A stretch of DNA of 64,000 bases. Source: Planctomycetaceae bacterium (GTDB lineage: Bacteria > Planctomycetota > Planctomycetia > Pirellulales > Pirellulaceae). The notes under the pieces are model-generated. The model was given only the letters and a program-made list of their open reading frames with translations. It did no database searches and was not told the origin of the DNA. The DNA lies in the NCBI GenBank assembly GCA_002726245.1, contig PBSM01000096.1, positions 1 through 64,000 of the forward strand. Reading direction: 5' to 3'. Positions 44,736-54,465 of the stretch are shown one piece after another (position 1 is the stretch's first letter; each line of letters begins with the position of its first letter). A program made the position numbers and the translations under genes.

Positions 44736-46118
44736 TTGTCACCAACTGTGGCTGATTTCTTCCACAACTCTTTCCGCTTGCCAGAGTCGCTCGCTTACCT
44801 CACAGCGGCTGTGATTCACTGCGTGTTGATCATTCTCGTCGTGGCGGTCGGAGCGTTGCTCTTCATCTGGCTGGAGCGGAAGGTTTCCGGGCGCATTCAA
44901 GATCGCCTGGGACCGACTCGGGTGGGTGGTGCCTTCGGTTGGCTGCAAACGTTAGCCGACGGCATCAAGCTGATCGCGAAAGAAGACATCACACCCAAGG
45001 ACGCCGATTGGCTCCTCTTCAAGCTCGCCCCATACATTGGCTTCGCCGCTAGCTATTGCGCCTACATTGCTCTGCCGTTTGCGGACGGCTGGGCCGCGCG
45101 GCACATGAATACAGCCGTCTTCTTCATTCTGGCAGTGCTTGGCATTGAAGTCTTCAGTCCAATCTTGGCTGGTTACGCTTCGGGTTCGAAGTGGTCACTG
45201 TTCGGTGCGATTCGTGAAGCGGCTCAAGTCGTGAGCTACGAAGTTCCGCTTGGCATGTGCGTCGTCGTTCCGGTCTTCCTGTGTGGCACGATGAACCTGG
45301 TTACGATCGGCAACATGCAAGCGGGTTTGTTCACCAATTGGCTGGTGTTCAACGATCCGTTCACGTTTGTGATCGCGGTCGTGTACTTCACCTGCGCGAC
45401 TGCCAGTGTGAATCGCGCGCCGTTTGACTTGGCTGAAGCCGAGAGCGAACTCGTCGCTGGTTTCCACACGGAATACTCCGGTTTGCGATGGAGCTTCTTC
45501 TTCATGGCCGAGTACGGATCGATGTTCCTGGTCAGTGGTCTAGCCGCGATCTTGTTCTTTGGTGGTTGGCATGGGCCGATTCCGATTGGTGAGATACTTG
45601 GTGACTTTCTGGCCTACGTGGTCACACCGCTTGTTGGGATTGTTGCGTGGCTGTTGAGTTTCGTGTTTAAGAACGTGCACACCGCCGATCATGTGGCGGT
45701 TGCTGGCCACATTGCCAACTCGCTTGGTTGCCTAAACTTCCTTCTCAAGGGACTGATTGGCGTCACTGTGATGATGTGGGTGCGGTGGACGCTGCCCCGC
45801 TTGCGTATCGATCAAGTGATGACGACGTGCTTGAAGTACTGCGTTCCAATCGCGGCAATCTGCTTTCTCGGTGCGCTCGGCTGGCGCGTTGCTGATTGGA
45901 CGACAGGTGCTGACATTCCTCTTGTCGGGATTCACTATGGCAAGGGTGGTCGCGGCATGGTTCGCGAATCGTGGGTTGAGCAAACACAGTCGGCGAAAGT
46001 TGCCGAAAACGACGTTCCCGACGCGCCGATCACAGATCCCAACGCATCCGACGGCCCCACGGGTAGCGTCGAGCAATCACCAGACGAGCTGTTGACGATG
46101 AAAGGCGGTGACCAATGA
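44736..46118 (+). CDS. nuoH: NADH-quinone oxidoreductase subunit H
   Basis: A 460-residue membrane subunit at the junction of the arms, lining the quinone chamber. Eight or more membrane segments are present; family motifs include WLERKVSGRIQDRLGPTRVG (near residue 44) and NRAPFDLAEAESELVAGFHTEYSG (near 225), with its conserved acidic residues. The C-terminal 60 residues are a polar extension (AKVAENDVPDAPITDPNASDG). The start is TTG at 44736 or GTG at 44748. nuoJ overlaps its end by 4 bases. Confidence 0.93.
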   Translation: MSPTVADFFHNSFRLPESLAYLTAAVIHCVLIILVVAVGALLFIWLERKVSGRIQDRLGPTRVGGAFGWLQTLADGIKLIAKEDITPKDADWLLFKLAPYIGFAASYCAYIALPFADGWAARHMNTAVFFILAVLGIEVFSPILAGYASGSKWSLFGAIREAAQVVSYEVPLGMCVVVPVFLCGTMNLVTIGNMQAGLFTNWLVFNDPFTFVIAVVYFTCATASVNRAPFDLAEAESELVAGFHTEYSGLRWSFFFMAEYGSMFLVSGLAAILFFGGWHGPIPIGEILGDFLAYVVTPLVGIVAWLLSFVFKNVHTADHVAVAGHIANSLGCLNFLLKGLIGVTVMMWVRWTLPRLRIDQVMTTCLKYCVPIAAICFLGALGWRVADWTTGADIPLVGIHYGKGGRGMVRESWVEQTQSAKVAENDVPDAPITDPNASDGPTGSVEQSPDELLTMKGGDQ

Positions 46119-46738
46119 TGTTGCTCGCTGCTGAAGTCGCCCCGTCCTTCTGGCATGGCTTCTTCTTCGTTTTCTTTGCTCTGCTGACGTGTGGGTTTGC
46201 ACTGGGCGTGCTCTTCTCGAATAACATCGTTCGTATGGCGTTCTATCTGGTGCTCTCGCTGGGAGCGTCGGCAGGGCTGTTCTTCCTGGCCGGTGCCGAG
46301 TTTGTCGGCGCGATGCAGTTGATGATCTATGTCGGCGGGACGCTTGTATTGCTCATCTTCGGAGTGATGCTCACCGCACAAAGTCGTTTCATCTCGATGA
46401 AGACCCCTAGCGGCGAGTGGGTACTCGGTGTCGCCGTCGGCGGGTGCCTATTGCTCTTGCTGCTCAGCGTCGCCTTTCAAGTTAAGGACTGGCGGACACC
46501 GCGCGGTAAGGGGGGGCTTTCTCTTGAGGACTCAAAGACCTCGTCGCAGATCGGCATGGCTTTCACAGGCGTTCGCGTTGACAAGTTGGACCAAAAGAAC
46601 GAGCAATTGGCGGGCGGTATGTCCGGGTATCTTTTGCCGTTTGTCATCGTGTCCGTTCACTTGCTGGTCGTGCTGGTTGGAGCCGCCTACATGGCGAGAA
46701 CAAAGCGACGTGCAACAGCGACGGGGGCCGTCGGATGA
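46115..46738 (+). CDS. nuoJ: NADH-quinone oxidoreductase subunit J
   Basis: A 207-residue membrane subunit with five predicted segments. The segment containing FVGAMQLMIYVGGTLVLLIFGVMLT (near residue 70) is the conserved helix of NuoJ (TM3, with a pi-bulge in known structures). The ATG overlaps the nuoH stop, and its own stop overlaps nuoK, both signs of translational coupling. Confidence 0.93.
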   Translation: MMLLAAEVAPSFWHGFFFVFFALLTCGFALGVLFSNNIVRMAFYLVLSLGASAGLFFLAGAEFVGAMQLMIYVGGTLVLLIFGVMLTAQSRFISMKTPSGEWVLGVAVGGCLLLLLLSVAFQVKDWRTPRGKGGLSLEDSKTSSQIGMAFTGVRVDKLDQKNEQLAGGMSGYLLPFVIVSVHLLVVLVGAAYMARTKRRATATGAVG

Positions 46739-47067
46739 TCGCACTCGTTTCCGTCTCCGTTTCGCATTATCTGGTCGTTGGTGCCATCTTGTTCGTCACC
46801 GGCGTTATCTGCATGGCGACGAAGCGAAACTCGCTCGGTGTCTTGATGGGCGTTGAGCTAGTCCTCAACGGCGCGAATCTAAACTTCATTGCCTTCGGCA
46901 GCAGCTACCTTCGCGCCAATTCACTCGGGCTGGATGGCCAGCTCATGTCGTTGTTCGTCATCGTGTTGGCTGCGGCCGAGGCGGCGGTTGCGTTAGCGAT
47001 TGCATTGAACTTCTACAACAATCACTCCACGATCGACGTGGATCAAGCTAGCGATCTCAAAGGCTGA
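46735..47067 (+). CDS. nuoK: NADH-quinone oxidoreductase subunit K
   Basis: A 110-residue subunit with three membrane segments. The conserved GVELVLNGANLNFIAF (near residue 39) includes the essential membrane Glu, and AAAEAAVALAIALNFY follows, with the second Glu. Start and stop overlap neighbours (ATGA with nuoJ, TGATG with nuoL). Confidence 0.95.
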   Translation: MIALVSVSVSHYLVVGAILFVTGVICMATKRNSLGVLMGVELVLNGANLNFIAFGSSYLRANSLGLDGQLMSLFVIVLAAAEAAVALAIALNFYNNHSTIDVDQASDLKG

Positions 47068-49889
47068 TGGACGCTGCGAACCTCATTCCGACATTGCTAG
47101 GCACGGCGGTTATCTTGCCGCTGGTGTCCTTCTTTGTGATCCTGCGATACGGACCAAAGATGGGCAAGGCCGGCGAGTACGCAGCCTATGTCGCGACCGG
47201 CGCGATCGGTTCGGCGGCAGTCCTCTCGTTCTTTTCGCTGGTCGTCTGGCTCACGCAGCACATGCCGGAAGCTGGACATGCGGCCGCACAATCGAACGAG
47301 CCTCGCACCGCCTTCGTCAATTCGGATGGTACGGTGCCGGTGGCCTTGCTATCGGAAGCGGGAGAAGATCATGCGTCGCAGGGGCATGCGAGCGACGCGC
47401 CGCACTATACGGGTGAGTTCAATCTGCCTGCCCTCGGTCCATGGGTTCTCGGTCAATTCGGCGACTTGCGGCTGAGTATCAGCTACTACATCGATGCGCT
47501 GACGGTGACCATGTTCTGCATGGTCTCGTTCATCGCGACGTTGATTCACATCTATGCGATGGGGTACATGCACGAAGAGCTGCATGATGTCACCGATCAC
47601 GAAGTAACGATGAGCGACGGCGAGCATCTGCATCGCCCCGGCCGCTACCCTCGCTTCTTTCAGTACCTATCGCTGTTCTGCTTCAGCATGCTCGGCCTCG
47701 TCGTTGCCGGTAACATTGCGATGGTCTTCGTCTTCTGGGAGCTAGTGGGCATTTGCTCCTACTTCCTGATTGGCTTCTACGTCGAGCGGCACAGTGCGAC
47801 CGCCGCCGCTAACAAGGCGTTCATCGTGAACCGTGTTGGCGACTTCGGTATGATCATTGGCCTGCTCGCCCTCTGGTCTGGCCTGGGAACGTTCTCGTTC
47901 GGTGACATCGAATACAAACACAACGGCGAAGAACGCCATATGGATGGCATCTTCACGCTGGTCGCGGACGCTCAGGAAGACCATCACGGGCATCGCACGA
48001 TGCAAGCACCCGAAGGAATGGTGCGGCTTGCGGCCGCCGACGAGATTGCTGATCTGGTCGAAGCGAATCAGCAGCCAGTCGATGAGATCGGCAATTCGGG
48101 TTTCGACGTGGTTGCTGCGGTCGAAAGCGGCATCGATGACGAGACTGTTAAGACTTGGCGCGAAAGCGGGCTCGGCTATGGGCTGCTGGTCGTTGCCGGG
48201 TTGGGAATCTTCTGCGGTTGCGTTGGGAAGAGTGCTCAGTTTCCGCTTCATGTCTGGTTGCCCGACGCGATGGAAGGCCCGACACCTGTCTCCGCGCTGG
48301 TGCATTCAGCAACGATGGTCGCGGCTGGCGTTTATCTGGTGGGCCGCTTCTTCCCGGTGTTCACACCCGAAGTCTTGCTGGTCATCGCTGTCGTCGGCGT
48401 AATAACGCTCTTCATGGCAGCCACGATCGCGATCACAGCCACTGACATTAAACGCGTTCTGGCATATTCAACCGTCAGTCAGCTCGGATACATGATGATG
48501 GCGTTGGGAGTCGGCGGCTGGGTCGCGGGCTTGATGCACCTGATCACGCACGCATTCTTCAAGAGCTTGCTCTTCATGGGCTCCGGTTCGGTGATCCACG
48601 CAGTTCACACGAACGAGATGCCGGAAATGGGCGGCTTGCGAAAGAAGATGCCTGTCACGGCCTACACCATGTTGGTCGGTTGCTTAGCAATCGCCGGTGC
48701 CGGCGTTCCTTTCATGATGATACTTTTCGGACACTTCCCCGAAGGGCTCGGCTTCAGCGGCTTCTACTCCAAGGATCGCATCCTAGAGCAAGCCTTTTCA
48801 TTCATGCAGAGCAACGACCATGCCTTCGCCGGGATCTTTTTCCTGGCTGCGGCAGGTGGTGCGGCAATTACCGCTTTCTACATGTTCCGGATGTGGTATC
48901 TCACCTTCGCGGGTGAGCCTCGCAACGAAGAGCGATACGATCACGCGCACGAGTCGCCACCAACGATGTACGCCCCGCTCGTGATCCTCGCGGTGATGGC
49001 AGTAACCGTCGCTTGGTCTCCCCTACAAGGCCTCGTTGGTGGCTTGATTGCTGCGGTCGCCTTCTTCGTTGGTCGGCAGATGTTCCGATCGAAGGCGTCA
49101 AATGATCACGGACACTCGGCCCATCATGCAGACACTTCTCATGGCGATGGGGAACATGGCCATGACGACGATCATGGTCACTCGGCCTTTCCACCTTGGA
49201 TCGGCGATCTCCCTTGGGCGTTAAGCGCGGTCGTTCTCGGCGTTGCTTTGATTTGGCAGTTCGGCGGCGCGCTACAAAACGTTACGCTTGTAGGGTTGCT
49301 TGAACAGGCTCGTCCCGCAAGCACAGTAGCAACGGCGGATGGTGTTTGGCTCGATGGCTGGAAGTGGCCGAATGAGCACGTCGCTCACGAGCCCGCCAAC
49401 GTCTATTCGATTGTCGTTCCTGTTTCGCTGATCGCGATCGGAACGGCCTTCACAGGATTTTTGTTGGCCACCGTGATGTACGGCCTCGGCTATCTCGATC
49501 CGGCGGAAGTGCGGAACCAGTTCAAAACGGTCTATACATTCCTGCTCAACAAGTGGTGGTTCGACGAGTTGTATGACTTCTGTCTGATTCGACCGACTCA
49601 CTGGATCTCGGGAATCGTCTCCGGCATTGATCGCAACTGGATCGATCGGCTTATCGATGGTTCGGCGGCCCTCGTGCGATCGTTCTCGATCTTCTGGGCG
49701 TGGCTGGCAGACAAAATGGTCGTCGATACGATCGTCGATGCGGTCGCTGCACGTACCTACGCTCTCGGTCTTTCGCTGCGTTCCGTACAAACGGGACGGC
49801 TTCGACAATACGTGATGTTTATCGTCATCGGCGCGGTGGCGATCTTCGTCTTGATTAGTTTCTTCTGGAACCCAACCATTGCTGGCTGA
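47067..49889 (+). CDS. nuoL: NADH-quinone oxidoreductase subunit L (enlarged)
   Basis: A 940-residue proton-pumping antiporter-like subunit, against about 610-700 in most bacteria. Core motifs FWELVGICSYFLIGFY and GKSAQFPLHVWLPDAMEGPTPVSALVHSATMVAAG are intact. Extra polar loops lie near residues 75-130, 280-375 and 670-720; the last is very rich in His and Asp (HGHSAHHADTSHGDGEHG). Together they account for the excess length. The final stretch holds the last membrane helices and the horizontal helix of the family. The ATG overlaps the nuoK stop. Confidence 0.93.
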   Translation: MDAANLIPTLLGTAVILPLVSFFVILRYGPKMGKAGEYAAYVATGAIGSAAVLSFFSLVVWLTQHMPEAGHAAAQSNEPRTAFVNSDGTVPVALLSEAGEDHASQGHASDAPHYTGEFNLPALGPWVLGQFGDLRLSISYYIDALTVTMFCMVSFIATLIHIYAMGYMHEELHDVTDHEVTMSDGEHLHRPGRYPRFFQYLSLFCFSMLGLVVAGNIAMVFVFWELVGICSYFLIGFYVERHSATAAANKAFIVNRVGDFGMIIGLLALWSGLGTFSFGDIEYKHNGEERHMDGIFTLVADAQEDHHGHRTMQAPEGMVRLAAADEIADLVEANQQPVDEIGNSGFDVVAAVESGIDDETVKTWRESGLGYGLLVVAGLGIFCGCVGKSAQFPLHVWLPDAMEGPTPVSALVHSATMVAAGVYLVGRFFPVFTPEVLLVIAVVGVITLFMAATIAITATDIKRVLAYSTVSQLGYMMMALGVGGWVAGLMHLITHAFFKSLLFMGSGSVIHAVHTNEMPEMGGLRKKMPVTAYTMLVGCLAIAGAGVPFMMILFGHFPEGLGFSGFYSKDRILEQAFSFMQSNDHAFAGIFFLAAAGGAAITAFYMFRMWYLTFAGEPRNEERYDHAHESPPTMYAPLVILAVMAVTVAWSPLQGLVGGLIAAVAFFVGRQMFRSKASNDHGHSAHHADTSHGDGEHGHDDDHGHSAFPPWIGDLPWALSAVVLGVALIWQFGGALQNVTLVGLLEQARPASTVATADGVWLDGWKWPNEHVAHEPANVYSIVVPVSLIAIGTAFTGFLLATVMYGLGYLDPAEVRNQFKTVYTFLLNKWWFDELYDFCLIRPTHWISGIVSGIDRNWIDRLIDGSAALVRSFSIFWAWLADKMVVDTIVDAVAARTYALGLSLRSVQTGRLRQYVMFIVIGAVAIFVLISFFWNPTIAG

Positions 49890-49892
49890 TAG

Positions 49893-52223
49893 ATGTTTGA
49901 TCCCTTAATCCTGCTCAGCTTGATCGTCTTCCTACCCGCCGCCGGCGCTATCGTATTGGCGATCGTGCCTTTCAAGGACGACGTGATCCGCTACATCACG
50001 TTAGCGGTCACGATTGCCGTTCTTGTCGTGTCTGTCATCGGGTTTTTCGGCATCGGCGATACGCAGTTCAACACGGCGCAAGCATCAATGCAGAGCGTCT
50101 TTAATAAGTCGTGGATTCCGTCGTTCAATATCTATTACTTCATGGGAATCGATGGCATCAGCTTGCCGCTGATCATGTTGACCGCGGTCGTGAGCGTCTT
50201 GGCGATGGGAGCGAGCTGGTCGATCAAGAAGCAAGTGAAGGGTTATTGCATTCTCTTCCTGTTGCTCGAAACAGGGATGCTGGGCGTGTTTCTCGCACTC
50301 GACTTCTTCCTGTTCTATGTCTTCTGGGAAGTCATGCTGCTGCCGATGTACTTTCTTATCGGTGTGTGGGGTGGCCCGCGTCGAGAATATGCCGCGATCA
50401 AGTTCTTTCTCTACACGCTCGTCGGTAGCGTGTTGATGTTGATCGCGATCCTGATGATCTACTTCCACAGCGACCTGCGACAAGTCGTTGCCATCTCCGA
50501 CCTTGTTAATGACAGTAACGAGGCGGCAGTGACCTGGGATGAACTGCAAATCGCCGAGAAGAGCGCCGCAGTCGCCGGCATCACGATTGCGGCTGCAGAC
50601 CCACAGCGACCTGACGCCGCGCTGATGCTCGTTCGGACCGGAGATGATCTCAGTACGTCTCTGCAAGTGAAATTCGTCGTCGAGCCAAGTTCCGAGACGC
50701 CTACTGAAGGCGAAGCAGCGGTCGGTGCTGCGATTGTCGGCGAGAATGGAATCGTTGTTGCACTGCCCGCGAATGCGAAAACGGCGGCAGACGCTGCTCG
50801 CGTCATCAACGAGAGCGTAGATGTGAACAGCCTGCTGCGAGCCCGCGCGGTATCGGGAGGCGGCGAGATCCAGGCGAGTGACAGCATCACTCTCCCCGCG
50901 GCTGACAAGCCTGCCCGTACTTTCAACCTGCTCGCATTGGCTGCGATCGGTCAACACACCGATTTATTTGACGCCAAGTTGCTATTCGGCTGGTCGCTGC
51001 AAGTGTGGGCGTTCGTGCTGTTGTTCATCGGCTTCGCCATCAAGGTCCCGTTGATTCCCGTTCACACTTGGTTGCCGGACGCTCACGTCGAAGCACCAAC
51101 GCCGATCTCGATGATCCTGGCCGGCGTGCTGTTGAAGATGGGCGGTTATGGAATCATTCGTATCTGCTATCCGATCTGTCCGGCCGGCGGCTACGCACTG
51201 ACCGGCTTCGTCTGCACGCTGGGCGTGGCAAGCATGGTCTACGGTGCCTTTGCGGCCATGGCGCAAACCGACTTTAAACGACTTGTCGCCTACAGCTCGG
51301 TCAGCCACATGGGTTACGTGGTGCTGGGCCTCGGCGTTTGGTCGGCTCGCGACTACGGCCTGTATAACTCCGACTATTGGAACATGGGGGTTCAAGGAGC
51401 CATGTTCCAGATGATCGCCCACGGTATCAGTTCAACCGGCATGTTCTTCATGGTCGGTGTGATCTATGACCGCGTACACCATCGGAATCTGAACGAGTTT
51501 GGCGGATTGTTCAGCAAGATGCCGGTCTACACGTCGCTCGCCGTTATCATTTTCTTTGCGGGGTTAGGCTTGCCAGGACTCTGTGGATTTCCGGGCGAAT
51601 TCTTCGTCGTCCTTTCCGTTTTCCAATACAGCGCTCTGATAGCAGTCATCTCGGCAGCGGTCGTTATCCTGACGGCCGGTTACATCCTCTGGTCGATTCA
51701 ACGCGTCTACTTGGGAGCGGAGTACAAGGGGCCACACGAAGAAGCCCTCGTGCCCGCGACTCTTCGCGAAAACGCTATCGCTACCATCATTGCCGTGTTA
51801 GCAATCCTCCTCGGCGTCCTGCCATATCACACCGTGCTACGTTACATGGACAGCACGATCACTGAACAAGTCGAAGACTTGAGCGCTTGGACAAAGCGAC
51901 ACGAGCTGACTCTCGCCGAGTCGGATGGCGCGGACTCACAGGACGAGGAACCTGCGCCTACGGAGCACATCGGTGGTGTTGACCCGACTGCGAATAAGCT
52001 CTCCGCCTCGCCCGGCACTGCTAGTACTTCGTCTCGACTTAGCTTTCGGGTAGGCCGTAGCGAAAGTCGCCAAGACTTTTGGTCAATACCGGGAAGAGCC
52101 GAAGCTCTTAGCGAGCTTCGCTACCCGAAAACTGAGCTGCGACGGAATACTAGGGCGAGGCCTCAAACAGAATTCATCGCTGTCAACGACGAAGCACTTT
52201 CTACTGCAGAAGCTAATCCGTGA
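49893..52223 (+). CDS. nuoM: NADH-quinone oxidoreductase subunit M (with insertion and repeat-derived tail)
   Basis: A 776-residue pump subunit, against about 500 normally. The membrane core is complete (FFLFYVFWEVMLLPMYFLIG near 135; KVPLIPVHTWLPDAHVEAPTP near 385; FKRLVAYSSVSHMGYV near 460). An additional soluble domain of about 150 residues (roughly 195-345, Ala/Val/Asp-rich, beta-type) interrupts the core before the segment LLFGWSLQVWAFVLLF. After residue 640 the tail leaves the family and includes about 50 residues encoded by the palindromic element at 52006-52160. The start of nuoN overlaps its stop by 4 bases. Confidence 0.92.
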   Translation: MFDPLILLSLIVFLPAAGAIVLAIVPFKDDVIRYITLAVTIAVLVVSVIGFFGIGDTQFNTAQASMQSVFNKSWIPSFNIYYFMGIDGISLPLIMLTAVVSVLAMGASWSIKKQVKGYCILFLLLETGMLGVFLALDFFLFYVFWEVMLLPMYFLIGVWGGPRREYAAIKFFLYTLVGSVLMLIAILMIYFHSDLRQVVAISDLVNDSNEAAVTWDELQIAEKSAAVAGITIAAADPQRPDAALMLVRTGDDLSTSLQVKFVVEPSSETPTEGEAAVGAAIVGENGIVVALPANAKTAADAARVINESVDVNSLLRARAVSGGGEIQASDSITLPAADKPARTFNLLALAAIGQHTDLFDAKLLFGWSLQVWAFVLLFIGFAIKVPLIPVHTWLPDAHVEAPTPISMILAGVLLKMGGYGIIRICYPICPAGGYALTGFVCTLGVASMVYGAFAAMAQTDFKRLVAYSSVSHMGYVVLGLGVWSARDYGLYNSDYWNMGVQGAMFQMIAHGISSTGMFFMVGVIYDRVHHRNLNEFGGLFSKMPVYTSLAVIIFFAGLGLPGLCGFPGEFFVVLSVFQYSALIAVISAAVVILTAGYILWSIQRVYLGAEYKGPHEEALVPATLRENAIATIIAVLAILLGVLPYHTVLRYMDSTITEQVEDLSAWTKRHELTLAESDGADSQDEEPAPTEHIGGVDPTANKLSASPGTASTSSRLSFRVGRSESRQDFWSIPGRAEALSELRYPKTELRRNTRARPQTEFIAVNDEALSTAEANP
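52006..52160. mobile_element. MITE/REP-like palindromic element inside the 3' end of nuoM
   Basis: Arms 52021-52053 and 52121-52153 match at 26 of 33 positions as inverted repeats, both ending CTAGTA outwards, with extra complementary CCTCGCCC / GGGCGAGG at 52006-52013 and 52153-52160. The interior holds further palindromes (AGCTCTTAGCGAGCT). The frame of nuoM stays open through it, adding about 50 residues to the protein. Confidence 0.75.
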
Positions 52224-53995
52224 ACCTCCACGAACTCGTTAACGAACTGATCTTCGACACGAAGGACAAGAGTCTGGGCATGTTTATGCCCGAGCTGTGT
52301 CTGTGTGCGACGATCGTCCTGCTACTGTTGATTCGCCTGTTTAAGGCGGGGCAGCAGGTCGATCTCTTTTGGGTCGTGCTGGCGGGCACAGGAGCTGCAG
52401 TGCTTTGTGCGTCACCATGGACTCATCTGGGCAGTGCTCCGGCGGTCCCCGTCGTCCGGACAGAGATCTTCACGGGGATGCTCGTCTACGATCCGTTCAC
52501 CGTCTTTATGCGAGCCATTCTGATTGGCTTTGCATTTCTGTTCGCGATCTTCACCAAGCTCTCCGGCATTCCTGATCGTGAGGACGGAGCCGACATCTAT
52601 ACGCTCGTTCTCGGCTCGACGCTCGGCATGTGCTTAATGGCTTCCGCCAACCATCTTTTGATGGTGTTCATGGCAGTCGAAATGGCCAGCGTTCCGTCGT
52701 ACGCTCTGGCTGGGATGCTGAAAGGACGACGGGTCGGCAGTGAGGCGGCTCTGAAGTACTCCGTCTACGGAGCCGGTGCTGCGGGAGTGATGTTGTACGG
52801 TATTAGCTTGGTGGCGGGCCTGCTGAACACAGTCCACATGCCGACGATGGCTGCTCAACTGGCGGAACGCCTGCCAACGATGCCGTCGGGAGAAGCGATG
52901 GTGCTGGCGGTCGGCGGCTTGATGATTATGGTTGGCCTCGCGTTTAAGCTTTCGGCCGTACCATTTCACTTCTGGTGTCCCGATGTCTTCGAAGGAGCGT
53001 GTGCAGAAGTGAATGCGTTCCTCAGCATTGCTTCCAAAGCGGCCGCTTTAGCGTTATTGGTACGAGTCGCCATCGGATTCGGGGCCATTCCACCCGAGGC
53101 ACGACACACACAACAAGTCGCTTCGGCCGAGATTGGTTCTCGCGGATTGTTCGCGGTCGCAGATGACGAACATCCGAAGGAAGACACAGCGAAATCCAAT
53201 GGCGACGCAGCACACGGGCACTCCGAAGGCGAGGCACCTCATGCCGTCAGTGGCACGCCGAATGAAAACCTCGCCGGTTCGCGGTTCTTCATGGCCAAAC
53301 TAATTGCCTTCCTCGCGGCAATTACTTGCACCTTTGGAAATCTCGCCGCCTACGGCCAGACGAATATCAAACGACTGCTCGCCTATTCGACGATCGCCCA
53401 TGCTGGCTACATGATGATGGCAGTCCCCGCGATGCTGGTCATGGCAGGTGACGCCCCCCTTCGAGCGCAAGCGGCTGTTAGCGCGCTGGCGATCTACATC
53501 GGCATCTATTTGTTCATGAACTTGGGAGTCTTCGCAATCGTCGCGTTCCTGAGAAACGCCTTGCGAACTGAAGAGATTGCTGACTACGCAGGACTCATTC
53601 GACGATGTCCCTTCACAGTGGTTTGCTTTGTGTTGATCTTGTTCAGCCTCGTCGGCTTGCCACCTTTGGCAGGCTTCATTGGCAAGTTCGCCATCTTTGC
53701 TTCGTTAGCGGAAGGCTGGACCGTCAGTGGCTACACAGCGCACTTCTTAATCGTGTTACTCGTCGTCGGCGGGATGAACACGGCGATCAGCTTGTTCTAT
53801 TACCTGCGAATTGCTCGCGTGATGGTGATCGAAGACGAACCGGCCGATCGTCAGCCGTTCGTTTATCCGGAAGTTTCGCTGCAAGGCGCGTTTGTTTGTC
53901 TGTTGACGGCTCCTGCGGTGCTCTTGATTTTCGATTGGGAAACGCTCAGTCAGTGGGCGCAGGCAGCTACACAGTACCTTTTGGTGGCGGCGTAG
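52220..53995 (+). CDS. nuoN: NADH-quinone oxidoreductase subunit N
   Basis: A 591-residue pump subunit, longer than the usual 480-500. Core motifs include LLMVFMAVEMASVPSYALAG (near residue 145), FKLSAVPFHFWCPDVFEGA (near 245) and NIKRLLAYSTIAHAGYMMMA (near 385). A polar insert of about 65 residues (about 295-355, with His, Glu, Asp and Ala) explains the extra length. It ends the complex I cluster; a small ferritin-like gene follows closely. Confidence 0.94.
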   Translation: MNLHELVNELIFDTKDKSLGMFMPELCLCATIVLLLLIRLFKAGQQVDLFWVVLAGTGAAVLCASPWTHLGSAPAVPVVRTEIFTGMLVYDPFTVFMRAILIGFAFLFAIFTKLSGIPDREDGADIYTLVLGSTLGMCLMASANHLLMVFMAVEMASVPSYALAGMLKGRRVGSEAALKYSVYGAGAAGVMLYGISLVAGLLNTVHMPTMAAQLAERLPTMPSGEAMVLAVGGLMIMVGLAFKLSAVPFHFWCPDVFEGACAEVNAFLSIASKAAALALLVRVAIGFGAIPPEARHTQQVASAEIGSRGLFAVADDEHPKEDTAKSNGDAAHGHSEGEAPHAVSGTPNENLAGSRFFMAKLIAFLAAITCTFGNLAAYGQTNIKRLLAYSTIAHAGYMMMAVPAMLVMAGDAPLRAQAAVSALAIYIGIYLFMNLGVFAIVAFLRNALRTEEIADYAGLIRRCPFTVVCFVLILFSLVGLPPLAGFIGKFAIFASLAEGWTVSGYTAHFLIVLLVVGGMNTAISLFYYLRIARVMVIEDEPADRQPFVYPEVSLQGAFVCLLTAPAVLLIFDWETLSQWAQAATQYLLVAA

Positions 53996-54012
53996 TTTAG
54001 AGCGTGTTGAGT

Positions 54013-54444
54013 ATGAGTTCTGCAGACACCATCAACGTGCTGAACCGGCTCGTGGGAATCCACAACCGGTCGCTGCCCGTTTACCTCACGTACGCCTCAC
54101 CAGCGTGGGAACGCGGTGACGAAGCGGCTCGAGAAGTACTGGCCAACATCTCAACCGATCATACCGAGACGGTCGATCGATTGGCTGCGATGATCGTTGA
54201 AAATGGCGGAACGGTGGACAATGGTAAGTTCCCGATTTACTACACCGGATACCACGACCTGTCTTTCGATTTCTTGCTCGTCAGGATGATCTTGGAGCAG
54301 AAGCAAGATATCACCACCATCGAGCAAAGCATCACGCAGCTCGAATTGTCTCCGCTTGCCAAGGCCGCTGCACAAGAGGCATTAGGCGCTGCCAAGGGGC
54401 ATCTCGAGTCCCTTGAAGAACTCAAACAAGCGTCTGCGTCGTAG
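54013..54444 (+). CDS. Ferritin-like four-helix protein of unknown function
   Basis: A 143-residue helical protein (start MSSADTINVLNRLVG). Its pattern, with His near 17 and His/Glu pairs (TDHTETVDRL), and a long helical end (AAAQEALGAAKGHLESLEEL), resembles small ferritin-like bundle proteins of the DUF2383/DUF892 kind, but I cannot fix the family. It starts 17 bases after nuoN and is followed by tatD, so it may be co-transcribed. An alternative ATG/TTG lies at 54004. Confidence 0.6.
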   Translation: MSSADTINVLNRLVGIHNRSLPVYLTYASPAWERGDEAAREVLANISTDHTETVDRLAAMIVENGGTVDNGKFPIYYTGYHDLSFDFLLVRMILEQKQDITTIEQSITQLELSPLAKAAAQEALGAAKGHLESLEELKQASAS

Positions 54445-54465
54445 ACCGACGTTAGCGGTGTATCC

